A DNA stretch of 64,000 nucleotides from Spisula solida (taxonomy: Eukaryota; Mollusca; Bivalvia; Venerida; Mactridae), in NCBI GenBank assembly GCA_947247005.1, contig OX365949.1, positions 4,908,001-4,972,000 of the forward strand. The letters are read 5' to 3'. Below are positions 20,039 to 32,480 of the stretch, piece after piece. Numbering within the stretch: position 1 is the stretch's first letter; each line of letters starts with the position of its first letter. The notes under the pieces are model-generated. The model did not search any database, was not told where the DNA came from, and saw nothing but the letters and a program-made list of their open reading frames with translations. The position numbers were made by a program, and so were the translations under genes.

Positions 20039-21103
20039 GACCCGCTACCTTGGGCCTTGCAGTCCCTGGCGTAGTGGCCTACCTCACCGCACGTATAACA
20101 TGCCCCACCTGCACCACTGCGGCCTCCTCGACCACCACCTCTACCTCCGCCTCTACCACCACCACGACCTCTTCCGCGACCACCACCCTGTGGGCACTGG
20201 CTGGCATAATGTCCCGTAACTCCGCACGTGAAACAAGATATATTTCTGGGTGGCCTGCTGGAATCTTGCCAGATTGGTTGCTGGAACATCATGTTCGCCA
20301 AACCGGTTGCCCAACTTCTCCAGCAACTCGCCATAGGTCAGAGGTTCTGACCTATCGCAAATTACTGCGTAATAATCAAGGGCCTTGTCCTTCAGGCTCC
20401 AACATAGGCAGTTAAGACAGTCTGTTTCGGACCATTTATATGCCCTAGCATACCTCGTGAACTGGAGCTTAAATGCCAACCAGTTCCCCTTGCCATTGTA
20501 CGAAAGACCCTTTGGCAACATCACCACTTTGTCTTTCTCTTCTTTACTTGCCTTAGTTGGCAAGGTTTCAGGCCTTGTCGGGACCGATGGACGGAATGTT
20601 TTGTCCCGCCCGGTGCCAGATAGCTCTGACTCCGACCCGAACAACTTTTTCATGGGCTCACCTGCCGAATTCGGGCAAGGGCCAAACAAACTTTTGCCAA
20701 CCTTACTCTTCTTTACGGTCTCCAGCTCGATTTGCTTGGCGAGATCCGACTCCGCCTCTTCTACCAATCTTTCATACGACTTTATCATGGTGGAAAGCTC
20801 ACACACCTTTTTGTCTCGGTCTGGGTACGAGCCCCGAGACATCTCCTCGTCACTTGTATCCCCTTCCCCCTCCCTTATCCTACTGTCAGGGGTGAAGTCT
20901 ATCCTGTCCAGGACCTCCCCACCAAACCGTTTGCGGGCTATGGTTTGCAAAATCTCAGGGGTAATGTTCCCACTACTCTCCCTTACCGCAATGATTGCCT
21001 TCGCCAACTTCATTTGGATTCCTGGGATCTGAACCAGGACCTCAAATGGGGCGAAGTTAATTGCCACTGGCCAAATACTGAACTTTTTGTCAGCTGTAGC
21101 CAT
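20029..21103 (-). pseudogene. gag: Gag: HhH-like N-terminus, truncated capsid, two zinc knuckles with RGG linker; frame broken
   Basis: ATG at 21103 with A at -3 and G at +4. Residues 15-60 look like a helix-hairpin-helix of ComEA style (VLVQIPGIQMKLAKAII, then RESSGNIT). An acidic or coiled-coil-like stretch spans about 97-132. A capsid-like segment at 196-286 ends in [17 protein letters not shown]. The frame then runs to a false end at 20153. The nucleocapsid lies in another frame: CCHC knuckle C-x2-C-x4-H-x4-C at 20194-20235, a Gly/Arg-rich linker of about 31 residues, a second knuckle at 20059-20100, and a stop at 20029. The second half of a typical capsid is absent, so the break near 20235-20262 looks like an internal deletion of 3n+2 bases. 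Gag would form the particle and bind RNA; this copy cannot make a full one. Confidence 0.85.
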
Positions 21104-21451
21104 TATTTAACCCAGAAATTGAAATAATAATTAACTAAATAAAACACGGCCTGGTGTATATCGCCACAAAAATAACTGCTAAATTCGCAAACGTCCGCCA
21201 AAACAGTTTCGGTTTTGGTCGCGCATGCGCAAACAACAATTATCTAAAAACGTCTAAAAAGGTTGAGTTTTTAGACGAAACAACAAAAACAACAACCCTA
21301 AACCTCCCTGGTTAGTTGCGAACCAATGTGGACTGAACGCCGATGCCAAATAACCAATTTATTTGCCGATCGAAGACACACGCGGTTCCTGTGTGCACGG
21401 TGTCTTCGCTTCGATGACCACCCCTAAACAAATCAAATTGGGTCCTTAAAA
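21104..21451 (-). other. Leader between primer binding site and gag
   Basis: 348 bases of untranslated leader in sense. No strong splice donor is seen inside it. It includes an inverted pair around ctaaaaacgtctaaaaaggt and gtttttagacg near 21243-21277 that could fold. A packaging role would be inference. Confidence 0.6.
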
Positions 21452-21465
21452 CACTTCTGACACCA
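21452..21465 (-). promoter_or_regulatory. Primer binding site, tRNA-Leu type
   Basis: In sense TGGTGTCAGAAGTG begins two bases after the 5' LTR. It is complementary to the CACTTCTGACACCA 3' end of animal leucine tRNAs. Fourteen matching bases are seen. Confidence 0.85.
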
Positions 21466-21467
21466 TT

Positions 21468-21820
21468 AAGGAACTAGGGGCAACGTTCAGTCACACAACT
21501 AGGGGAAATAAGGGCACACTCACCGCTCAGTTGTTACAATAATCTACTCTTGCGAATAACACACACTTTGTTGTCTCTCGTCAAGATGGCGACCCTCTCG
21601 TTCCTCTCCGCAATCCCAGCATCCTTCAGAATCCCCTTTCAGCCAATCAGCGGTCCCTATTTTCCCGGGCGATCCACTCGGTCGGTTGCAGACCTCCATC
21701 TTTCCTCAGCAACCAATCGTATTCCCGTCATAGCGCGGGAGACACGGTTGGGTGAAGCGCCCTGCACCGCGGGTCCATTTCTCGTGGTATGCGGTCCTTT
21801 AGGAACCGCCGATCACTACA
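21468..21820 (-). repeat. 5' LTR (right end), carries the element's promoter
   Basis: 353 bp, ending next to target copy gtaat at 21821-21825. In sense there are two inverted CCAAT boxes (GATTGG) and a YY1-type word (CGCCATCTTG) about two thirds of the way in. These are plausible promoter elements. No canonical TATA box is obvious. It initiates minus-strand transcription of the element. Confidence 0.95.
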
Positions 21821-21825
21821 GTAAT

Positions 21826-22869
21826 TATAAATGATAACTACACTGAAGTACGGGGCGACTTTTTACAGTGTTTAATCCTGAGCATGTCCTTTCAAATTCC
21901 TCATAAAATATGAATACAGTACAACTAATACATGCTGTCACCAAAATTAAGCAATCGCCTGTCTCAATCTGTCGGGTGACTTACAACTAACAGCCGATGT
22001 CTTGCTTTCGAATCGTACATTCGCTAATTATACTGCCAACTGTACTATTTTGTTTTTTGATTTCAGTTGAAAAATACAATTTTCAATAATGCATACCGTT
22101 TAACACTAAACTGTAATACGCTTAACTGCAACTCGAATACGAAACTAAAATATGCATACATGACAGTTCCATCATATCGAACATTTCAAAAATGTTAATA
22201 GCCTAATTTGAAGGTCCTAAGCAGTGTTCACTCCATATAGGACGGTCATATTTCCAATTACAATTCATTCGCTGAAGAAATTATTTTCGTGTATTTTCGC
22301 GTTACAAATGAAGCCACAAGTTACGCCTACAATATCATTAAATCGTCAAATAGTAATTCTACTTCAAATTATGAGCAAAATCAGAACAACACATGATTCC
22401 GTGATTTTTTTCTCAGCGGATTCAAATGAGTTCACAGTGCGAAGTGTTTTGAACATTTTTATACTTGTAGGAAAGATACGTAAATATATTTTTCTGTAAT
22501 ATCCATCAGACAAGACCCGTCTCAGGTCATCAGTTAAACGAAATTTTGATGTTCGGAAACACCAATATAACAATAAGACACTAACAGAGAAATAGATAAG
22601 ATGATAGCAAATCGAAGTGACAATCAAATTGACAAAGTGGTTTATGTATCTGTCTCATATACGTTTAGTAATTGTATTACCAATGTTTTACTGTTAAACG
22701 ATAAATAGTCATATTACCGAGAAAACTGTTTTATCGATACTTTTCTGACGCCTCAACTGATATTTATTCAGATCAGTCGCCTAATTATTGACTAGTACAC
22801 TGGACTTGCGGTATTTGCATCCTCGCTGTGTTAACTTTTAACGAAACGGTACGTTTTTTCATGAATATC
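21826..22869. other. No gene; paralogous to about 34040-36300
   Basis: Shared stretches include cttgctttcgaatcg near 22001 and cgtgctttcgaatcga near 34231, and ttacaaatgaagccacaagt near 22303 and 35268. Short ORFs here (22224, 22364) are not conserved in the paralog. Confidence 0.5.
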
Positions 22870-23130
22870 ACAAATATGTGACCCAGTATCCAGGAAAACA
22901 TGCAATTTGACATTATGTAAATTAAACAGCTCTAATATAACAAAAAGACTATAAACTGATTTTTTAAAAATAATTTACCCATACGAGTATAGAATAATTT
23001 CAAAAAGGTAACTAAGAGTCAGTTGTTTAAAACAGTAGTAGTCTTTCTCTAAATGCGAACATTTACAATCTTGATATATATGAGCCAGTCTCCAGGAAAA
23101 CCTGCTATATTGACATTATGCATTTACTGC
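22870..23130. mobile_element. Relics of a MITE family with ccaggaaaac termini
   Basis: Two same-direction termini are visible near 22877 (gtatccaggaaaacatg) and 23085 (agccagtctccaggaaaacc). They relate to the better preserved members at 36307-36757 and 57882-58475. No complete inverted pair is found here. Confidence 0.45.
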
Positions 23131-24949
23131 ACATTACATCACATTGAGTGAAAAGGTCACACAGAAGCACAGGAAACATGTGATGATGCTAATCTCATCA
23201 GGTAGTGCGTTTAAAGCGTAAAGGGTGACAAATGGCGTGCCAGCTATCAATTTATATTGCACAGAATGTCACATTAGAGAGGTTGGAACTCAGTGTCCGT
23301 CTTAAATATTATCATTCTAACCACCAAAGTGCTTGCCGCTGATTCTCGATTGGAAAAAGTACATGGAATGCTTTATGTTTTTAATACAATGACTGCACGA
23401 AGGCATAGTATCAAAAGTAGTATCCTTCGACGGAATAAAGTAAATTTCTGTCTAGACAAAAAAGATCCAAAATCAGAATAAAATGTGCTTAAACAAAGAG
23501 TTCGATTAGTACACAAACATGATTTATGTGATTGGGGTTATTATTGAATTGATGAGGTGGACTGCCTCTCTAATATCATCAACATGGTCGCTTTTTCATG
23601 TCCGCCGTTTAGTAAAAGTAGTTTCCCCATAAGACATAAACAAAGCAATAGCGGTCTAACTGTCGTCATTAACGTTCGCAGAATGCATTAACGTACGATT
23701 CTATTATATACGAGCCTTTATATTTGATGTGTTAATTGTGCAGGTCTCTGCTTGTTTTGTTTTTCCTCAAATAATGAGTATTTCGGGATTTAAAATTTTT
23801 CCGTAAAGTTACATATAAGCTCATTATGAAATTCCAAGAGATATGGCAAATGACTGAAACAATTTTTTTAAAAATACTGGCAACGTCAGTCTTTCTCTTT
23901 CCCTCTCTGTTAAAAAGAATCCACAATAAGTCCAATTATATTTCGAATACATGTACATATTTTACTCGCATGCCATTTTGTACTTATACCCATGTCAGGT
24001 CCTATTTTACATAGTAAACACCTCATTTCAGTAATCAATTTTGCATTTATGTGATATATTTGTGGATATTCCACTCGACTTTCGCTAGATATACTGGAAT
24101 ATATCCCTGAATCGTTTAGTATTTACGTTGTTCTGACACTTAGAGACACACTGCATCAAATATGCATTAATCATTTGATCAAGATTTAGAATTCGGTAAA
24201 ATTAGAATAAAAAACATGAATCCATTGATTCATATCATTAACAACTACATCGTAATTCATTCGCCAGTGGGCCGTAAATTGTATATATTCTCTTGTTTTA
24301 CGAAATACAAGGAGTCTCCAAGGATTAAAGAGATATGTATGTTCATCAGTCGATAGTCAACACCTGTAGGCCATTATTAACTCAATTAACTAGTGTCCGA
24401 AACTGCATTACATTTGTAATGGAGTCACAGTGGATAAATATGACATAACCAATATGTATGACCAGTAAAATAAAATGTATACATTTATCCTTAATGATCA
24501 GTTTTAAATTATTGTTCTGACAGATAAAGGCACCCGTGAGAATTGATGCTTTGTGAATTCCTGGTAAATTGTATTCGCGTAATAATAATTTGCATATTTT
24601 CTGACCATAGTGTTCTTACAACGGACTAACCATTACTGTCACCCTTGGAAACACAATAGTATTAGTATAGTTTCAATTTTCAGCGAGGTTCGTTTCGTCT
24701 AGTAACGACTTATCGAGGATGTATCGGGCTTCTGAAATGAAAGGTTTTATAATTTTAACAAATTAACATACGATCAAAAATGTATAACTACAAAACATTA
24801 TTCTATGTTAGTGGCCACGGCGCTATGCATGTAAAAATACGTCGTAAAACTGCCTATCCAAACACAAAAAAAACAACCACATAAACGTCGATTTACTTAA
24901 TGACCTACATTGATCTTAGATTCACAACCGTCGTTTTCCGTTTTACATT
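23131..24949. other. No gene; paralogous to about 42300-44500
   Basis: Landmarks: tgccgctgattctc near 23335 and 42508; gggccgtaaattgtatatat near 24269 and 44010; gataaaggcacccgtgagaa near 24523 and 44261. The small ORF at 23293-23481 is not maintained in the paralog. Confidence 0.5.
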
Positions 24950-25190
24950 TTCATAGCTGAAACTAGGGCATTCAGCTTTTTATAGCTGAACTATGTCTTA
25001 TAACATTTGACAGTTTGGACTTGGACTTGCGATCTTTAGGAATTCGGTTTAGTTCATTTTCTCGTTCCGTGTTATTTGTGTATGTGATGTTTTTACGTTT
25101 TCTGTTCACGGGTGGTTACGTTGAGTGCAGCTTTCCCTGTCCGATTTTCTATTATATTTTTCCAACTCCCAAGAACTTCCTTTTCAATAA
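24950..25190. repeat. Dispersed repeat, copy 3
   Basis: cattcagctttttatagctg followed by gtttggacttggacttg and a T/G-rich body. The ORF at 25015-25197 lies in it and is not supported. Confidence 0.55.
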
Positions 25191-26329
25191 AATATAGCTT
25201 GTGAAATGTTCTAACAAGGCAAATGCAACGTCGTTAAGGCTGCCATGAGTCATGGTAATTGAAGGCTTCAAAATTTACTTGCGGTTTTATTTTCTCGTCA
25301 AATATACTCCCCTGATTACATTCTTGTGAATTCCGATGCCGACTATAGGTTTTCAAGTATAGTTGCCAAGTAACTAAAGAACATCACTAAGGGTCTGCAC
25401 TCACGTTTACGACCGATCGATAAAAACTGTTATTAACGGCTTCGATCATTATTATATTCATCCATTAAAAACTGTTACAACCAATATGTGTATCACAGCA
25501 TATATAAAACAATAGTCAGCAAATATTTAGGAATGAATATTTCAAAATAAATATTTCAGAATAAATGTCAAAATATCTGATTCATTCCTTCGCGTGGTGT
25601 AAATTTGTGGTGTTAATACCATCAAATAACATTTCAGTTTCTATGTTTTCCGGACAATTTAATAAATTAGAATAAGGTTTATGTAACATACGTGTGTCCG
25701 TAGATCAATGGTAAGCCGTTTTATTTTCTATTAAGTATCGTTAAATATACTCCTCTGAGGATCTTCTGATGGTTTCCGATGTCGGCTATAGGCTTTCAAA
25801 TATAGTTGCCAACAACTAAAGAACATTACTAAGGAGTCTGTATTCGCGTAACGGTGGTAAAATGAACACAAAATCAGCACTAAATCCAAATCATCACAGT
25901 CGGTAATGACTTACCTGAGACGGACTATAGTGCAAGTGAACATAGTACTACTGTTGGAGCGCTTTATATCCCACCTTCAGATTTTGCTCAAATTTTGCAA
26001 GTAAAGAAATCTATACTGACACAAACAATGACGAAAAAATAATAGGTCACGGAACTCGTTTTTCGGGTAATCCGTCCTGATTGAAGAGTGCATGAATTAT
26101 TTTTATAATTCCATGGAAATTGGTAAATTGGTGGTGGTGTTCAAATTTGACATTTTTATTTGATTTCTGTGATCTAAATAATAAAATATGTTTCAATACA
26201 GTTTGGGTACACATGAACAAGATCCATCAATGGTATATTTAATTGTGGTCTAATATATGTTGCTCTTTTACCCCACCCACTTCATATTAAATGCAGCAAA
26301 ATAGCACCCAGGTAAAATCCTTATAACTT
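25191..26329. other. No gene; end of unit 1
   Basis: Contains a local tandem duplication: the ttttctcgtcaaatatactc stretch near 25290 and a similar ttttctattaagtatcgtta stretch near 25721, each followed by gattccgatgcc- or gtttccgatgtc-like words. The same words recur near 52950. Confidence 0.45.
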
Positions 26330-26462
26330 TTTTCCCACATCCCGAGACTCGTTTAGAACTGCTTTTTAACTGTTTGCTCCGTTGTGACGTCAGCGATGCC
26401 ACAGGCTTTTGTGATAAGAAAGAATAGTGTTTGTCATTTTTAGCCTTCATTGCATTTATTAT

Positions 26463-27000
26463 CAGAATCAGAATCAGTTTATTTAGACTTATACAGAAAA
26501 GCACATCGTCATACAAAGCAAATTGTGACAAATATTCATGGTACGTACACTCTTGCACAGTCACACTCCCTTTCACACGCACAAACGCACACTCCCTTAC
26601 CGACACACGCACAATACACACACACGCAAAGACCCACACATGTGTACATGCACACCTACTCATACACACACACAGTCACTCCACAAACTCACTTACTTGA
26701 AACAAAGCAAAGGATCCTAATTATATATGTTTATACATTTTAACAAATTTGGAGAATGTTGTTTATTAACCAATAATTAAAGAAAAATGAAAAATGAAGA
26801 AGGTATGTTGTTACAATTAAGGTGATCAAAATCTAATATATAAGTATAAATCTTATAATGCATGAGCCGACTGGATATTTATTGTTGGATTATTGCTTTT
26901 CTACGTTTCGACGCATTATTTATAAAATGACTAAGATTTAACAGAAGTTTTTTGTTATACGTGTTCAGAAGTTCGATAAATTTGAACATACTAGGGCGTT
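26463..27000. mobile_element. Insertion private to unit 2, with CA-rich core
   Basis: Units 1 and 3 run straight through this point. The insert begins with agaatcagaatcagtttatt, a start I associate with LINE or SINE tails read in reverse, and includes a CA-rich low-complexity tract at about 26560-26690. ORFs over the CA tract, on both strands, are composition artefacts. Confidence 0.5.
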
Positions 27001-28637
27001 CTCGGTAATATCCGATACCAATTACATGTACTCTCACTGGGAACATTCTTGAAATAGTTGACGTTATAACTTTGACTCCATTGGATACAATTGCATTACG
27101 TGTATATGCTTACTTAATTTGAACTGACACATGTTGCGTATGTCGGCTGTTTATTGACATGCATTCTACAGAAAACACGTACGTAGATAAACTGTCAGAC
27201 TTACATAAAATATTAGGGCTACTATTAATATATAACTTCTTAACGTACCTAAAACGACGCTTGCCTGTCATGTTTTGTCTGATAAATAAAACTTATTTAA
27301 TAAACGATATCATAAAAAATCTAACAAAAGAACGAGTAGACTAGGCGGCTGTTTTTCTAGCGCTTCGTCATTGAAATTACACGTTCTTCCTACATTGTAA
27401 CATATTTACCGGTTTCAACGTATGATATCATGATACGCGATGTTGCAGTATATTTTAGACTGGCCTTATAAAGTAAGACTGAAGCTGATGTTTGGACATT
27501 TGCATATATATGAGTTCTTCCAATTACTCTCCTTTAATGGAAGTGCACGCCAAAGGTTACGAGAAAAATAATATAAGATAATACAAAACCATATACCATA
27601 GTGAACATGTTTCACCATTAACCAATGTGGCTGCTTGTACAATGTATTCTCACTGAAGAAGACGTATCAGCATTTTGATAGGTCGATATATTGTCTTGTC
27701 TTATTTTTCACAAATATAAAATCAACTCATTAAAACAGTGGAATATGATAGACCAATTTCACATAGAGGTATTTGAAGCTTTGTTTGTTGAACAATGCTA
27801 CACCGCTACTAAACTAGTCGTAAATACCATTGACCTGAACCAGACAATTAAACAAACATGTTGTTAGCGTAGAGTACAGTTAATGATGTAAAAGTACGCC
27901 ATCTCCTTGGTATAACTCAGAGAAAAATATTTGTTAAAGAACACTTGGCAACAAACACATCACGATCTACTACATGTACCAATTATTTCCCAGACGGACA
28001 GTAGTTAAGAGTTTTTCTTAGGGTCACAAAACTCGATGTGTCGTGTGTTTGTAAATGATTAGTTTCATTCGTTATTTGTGATTGAAGCCACTTGTAATAC
28101 TCGTATTATATTTACTGGTAACAAACGTGGTCATGTTTTAATTAGGTTCACCAATTTACGTGTGTGCACTTTCAACCATAATTACAGATATTGTTTGGAA
28201 TTCTGGTCTCAATGGAAACTGGTATGCCCTAAAATTGTGCATAGAAATGTTTATAATATTTACCAAATTATGATATATTTCATACACGTTTAAAGGTGCT
28301 GCCTCAAAGATTTGGCTAAAATTTTTGTATATCGTGATTTTCCAACCTAACCAAGTATTGATGTAATAGAAAGCCACTGACAGTTGCTTTATGAAAGAAG
28401 TGGTACAACTAAGCAATTTTAACCACTCTCGATATCGCCCACTGATTATTTTTTTCTTGAAAAAAAGCGCTAAGTTTCCTTCCAACATGCTTTGTGAATT
28501 ATGTTATTCACACGTGATCGAACTGTAACATCAACAAACTACAGCGTAAACATCAGTGAGGTATTTGGTTCGATTTTCGATTCCTTTTCATCAAATGCGA
28601 ACACTTTTCAGGCAATTTTAGGAATAGTAGTGTTAAT
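27001..28637. other. No gene; unit landmarks
   Basis: 27154-27340 parallels 1679-1870 and 55576-55720. 27590-27640 parallels 2150-2200 and 55990-56130. 28078-28300 has weak similarity to about 8550-8750. The ORFs present are not shared in frame by the paralogs. Confidence 0.45.
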
Positions 28638-28663
28638 TCTATAGGGTATTAATACCCTATAGA
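28638..28663. repeat. Perfect 26-bp palindrome with no spacer
   Basis: tctatagggtatt is followed directly by its reverse complement. Such a palindrome could be a fold-back element centre or a recombination scar. Confidence 0.8.
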
Positions 28664-31600
28664 TTTTTTGATGTAAAAATACTAATTCTAACACGATCTG
28701 CGGATTAATCCATTAAATATAGAGCAGACCTGGCCATTTGTTATTACCCCCATAAAACATGGTATCAAATTGGCTGTTACTATTTACGCCCCGTATCACG
28801 TGACATATATATGAATGAATGAACGAAAAATTTATAGTAAATCTTCAACGAAACGCGACGACAAGGCAAGATGCACGCGTATCCAGTGTTACAGCTATGA
28901 CGCATCTATTTTTAGAAACTCCAATATAATCTCGAAACTAAGTTTCATAAAACTTCTGATAATCAATTCATTTATATTTTTCATTTCATAAAATAGCTAC
29001 CCTATACTCGTGTTATTAAAATTGTTTCAATGTTTAAAATGTGTTATTTCCTTCAGAAAATTACGAATGTCGTTTTCATTAACGATTGTTATTTGTACCA
29101 GCTAATAAGCCACTCAATTTCAGCGTGGAATTATGTTAAATGTCAAATGGGTGAAAATGGAATGCGCGCAGTTAAATAGTGCAGTATATTGTCGTATTTA
29201 GAATCGAAATAAAAACTCTACGCACTCGTGATTTAATTTTTCCGTATCCGAACTCCTGCCCATGTTTTATTCACCGACAAAATACGCGAACAGATTGTTA
29301 TTTCTTAAATAACTACCTAATGCTGAATTTATTTTGAAGTTATTTTGAGATGTGGTTGTTTATGGGATATACAGCCAACTATAGCAAAATTACGCGAATA
29401 TTTGACAATTTTATTTTTGCAATACACCAATATGTGAGGCAGTCCCTTTAAATAACATTCTACACGATAACAAATCTTATTTTGGGCACCAATAGTTTTA
29501 AAAGTATTCACCGAGAAGTATATGATCTTTAAGTATTAACTTTTGTTTGACGCTGTAACTCTTCTGTATTTTTATCTTATAACAAATCACCTATGTCATT
29601 TATGTGAAATTATGTATTTATTGTGTCATGTTGTTTTGATTAAAACTTATATGAGACATGTTTAATATGTAATCTTTCTTGACAGATTGAGTCTTGTAGT
29701 AAATACGTGTACAAATATATCACATTACCCGATCGTGTCATTTACAAGACATGAGGTACATTTCCCGAATGTAAAACTAACGGGTTTAATATGTATTTAC
29801 CATAATATGTCTTTACCATAATATAAGTACTATGTAAAACAAGAAGCACACTTTATGTAATTCTACATACAGTATTCCCGTAAATGTAATGGACGTATCC
29901 TTGGCCCGTCAAATTGAGAAAGAAAACAAAGTGATGTTTTTATTTTACGTAATTATTATTATTGCTTTAGCATTTGTTAAGATTACAACACCCTTCAAAC
30001 AAAGTTGTTGATACGGATGGTAGGTCGATACGTGAGATGGTCAATAAATAACAAAATACTGCTTATAACTTTGGCATGAACTTCGTGATTGTATTTTCAG
30101 AGAAATAACCAGAAATGTATCAGAAATGTATATAGCAGCCTTTACTACCAGTGTATCGCTAAATATTCAGGATTGTAGAGACATCAGGGAAAATGCTAGT
30201 GATCTAATGTTATTTTAATTTTATTTAATTCAAGAAATGAACATATTATTATTTACCTCTTGTGTCTATCAAAAAGAATAACGTACTGATTGGGTTTGAG
30301 ATCCATTTGTTTATGAATGATGGCGTTTTATTTTCAACAGTATATACATGTATTTGTAACTTTTGGTTACCTTATCGAAATAAGATCAATATTATATTGC
30401 GCACTTAAATTGGAGAGTACTTGTGTCATATGAACTTTCTATTGTGTGGGACCCCTTATGTTCCTTCATGCTCGGCTGCCTTCCTTGTCTTTTTAATGAT
30501 CCAACAATACGCTCATTACACACCTTGTTTGCTCGTTTTAGAATTTCTTCATTCAAAATCCATTTTATGTTATTTATCATGTAAAAATTTCACCATGCAT
30601 TATATTTGTCGACAATCTATCGATGCATTGCCCGTTGGATGAAGTTGTCATTTTCTTGGTAAACAGTATAGTAGGTGCTGGTCTTTAATTAGCAACCTAA
30701 CTACCGTGGCAAAATGATGTAAATTCGGAAAACATTCAACGTCAAACCACACCATCACAATCCTTAATGATGTTTGTGAGACTTACTGTAGTACATAGTA
30801 CTCAATCAAGTAAGGGACACACATTCCTGTGATTAGAGAAACAACATGAATATGTGTAAATTAATTAGTTAACAGCTCGACGTATTCGCCAAACAGTGCA
30901 TGAGAATATTAGGGAACGATTTACTTAATTCTCTGGTAACTCTATTACGAAGTGATTGGTGGTGTTCGGAAATGGTTCATTTCCCGATGGAAGTTAATAA
31001 GATGTGGGATACTGTTGAAATGACGCACCAAACTGTCTTGATAATGAATTTATTGCTGACAGATAAAGTACACAGTAAACGGTAAGTAAACAGAAAGACA
31101 TGAATTATATTGGAGGTGCCATAAATACAAGTTTGTCGTACATGAAACATATATTTGTCAATTTCGACAACATGTACATGTACAAAGAACATAATGGTAT
31201 TATAATAGTAACATTGCGAAGCATTTCATGCATTGACGTAGTTTTGTTAATTTATATCCAATCTATATCGTGGTGTCATTATGTTCTGTACGAAATATTG
31301 CATGCGCTGTTCACATCTATCTGCGACATGAAGTCCACTACCAAGCATTACATGTCATTATATAACAGTAAATTAATGCAAGATTTAGGGATATTTGCTT
31401 CATGTTAAAAGCTATGCCCAACAACATAATTTCATAACAATATGCATTTGATGTACACATTAAGCTTCATTTAAGATTTGCGTTATTCTACATGACTCCT
31501 AGACACTTGATACGCTCGGTAATGTTTTCGCATTCCACTGTTCAAAGTATACCAAAAATTAGTTTTCCTATTTCCTAATTTATGAAATCGTCAGACTTTC

Positions 31601-32480
31601 AATATCATTTAAGTAGAGTATCTAAGAGAGCAAAGAATGTCTCACACACTCCATTCGTTTGCTTCGTTCATTGAATAATGGCATTCTAAATAAACTCTAA
31701 ATTATCTTTACCAACTCTGTGATTGAATTTCAGATATTTTACTAACCCATTGATTTGTTCCCATTGGGTCTAAGGTATTAACTTTGTTATTTGAATAAAT
31801 AAATGGAAAAGGAGTAAAAATATCATTTACGATCAGATAGTTAGATTTATAATGCTACTGTATTTATAACAACTGTAACGGGATGAAAAAGGATAACTTC
31901 GACCTACATTTGATTGATCATCAAGGCATTTAAAGGTCAGGCACATCTACTGATTTCAACAATCATTTGTACAAATACTTCATTACCGGATTGGGCAGGC
32001 AATGTTTTCCTTAGGTGATGTTCTCCACGTTGTGAAGAAGTTGTTAACAGCTTGCGAAAGAGCAATTACATAATAATATTCATATTGATAAATAATTGCA
32101 GCTAAACTGATTAGCCCAATTTGGGTCCGATATTTGAACAGTTGAAAACAAATAGAAACCAATGAAACAACGACCTATTACGAATTAGGGATAGATAAAT
32201 TGTTTATATTCCTCCAATACATGAAGAATTAAACAGATACAATATATACATTTTCACATACAGACATGCAATACAAAACAACCATACCCTTACGAAATAT
32301 ATCATAAAATGGTGTTGCTTGAACAGCGTCAGATATCACTGTTAACCAGCAACAATCTCCAAAGGTATAACGATGCTACGTAAGTTCTAACAACAGATCT
32401 AGCTTAAACAGTTTCGAGCCTATTTATTCCACGAATGTGCATACAACAAATAGTCAATGGCATATAATTACTCAATTGAA
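28664..32480. other. No gene; unit 2 body
   Basis: 29440-30150 matches unit 1 at about 8755-9420, and 30729-31400 matches unit 3 at 62806-63430 (aacattcaacgtcaaaccac in both). About 31400-32480 is AT-rich with no recognised element. The 102-codon ORF at 31100-31408 falls in a shared part but is interrupted in the unit 3 copy. Confidence 0.45.

Larger units (their letters stand above)
12407..21820 (-). mobile_element. Near-complete Ty3/gypsy LTR retrotransposon carrying a TatD nuclease ORF
   Basis: The element is 9,414 bp, read on the minus strand, and flanked by gtaat at 12402-12406 and 21821-21825. Order in sense: 5' LTR (right), primer binding site, leader, gag, frameshift signal, protease, RT/RNase H, integrase with PHD finger, TatD ORF, polypurine tract, 3' LTR (left). 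RT before integrase is the Ty3/gypsy order. It is clearly richer in G+C than the flanks. Two LTR differences in 353 bp point to a recent insertion. Three lesions (gag frame break, RT one-base loss, PHD stop) make this copy non-autonomous, while the last ORF is intact. Confidence 0.95.
1195..26250. repeat. Tandem segmental unit 1 (diverged, interrupted by insertions)
   Basis: This is the first of three diverged copies of a long non-coding block. Landmarks shared with units 2 and 3, in order: around 1400-1480 (gattgctccgttgtgacgtc), 1600-2283, 5580-5660, 5870-6320, 8300-9500 and 9920-10420. Others are shared with unit 2: 10740-12200, 21830-22900 and 23150-25200. Relative to the others, this unit carries private insertions: about 2284-5580 (which includes LINE and tandem-repeat debris), an inverted-repeat element at 7226, a SINE at 11481 and the gypsy element at 12407. 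Unit borders are approximate because they were aligned by eye. Confidence 0.65.

Noticed and set aside
26268..26743. ORFs on both strands over the CA-rich tract
   Set aside because: Low-complexity composition keeps all frames open. No domain.
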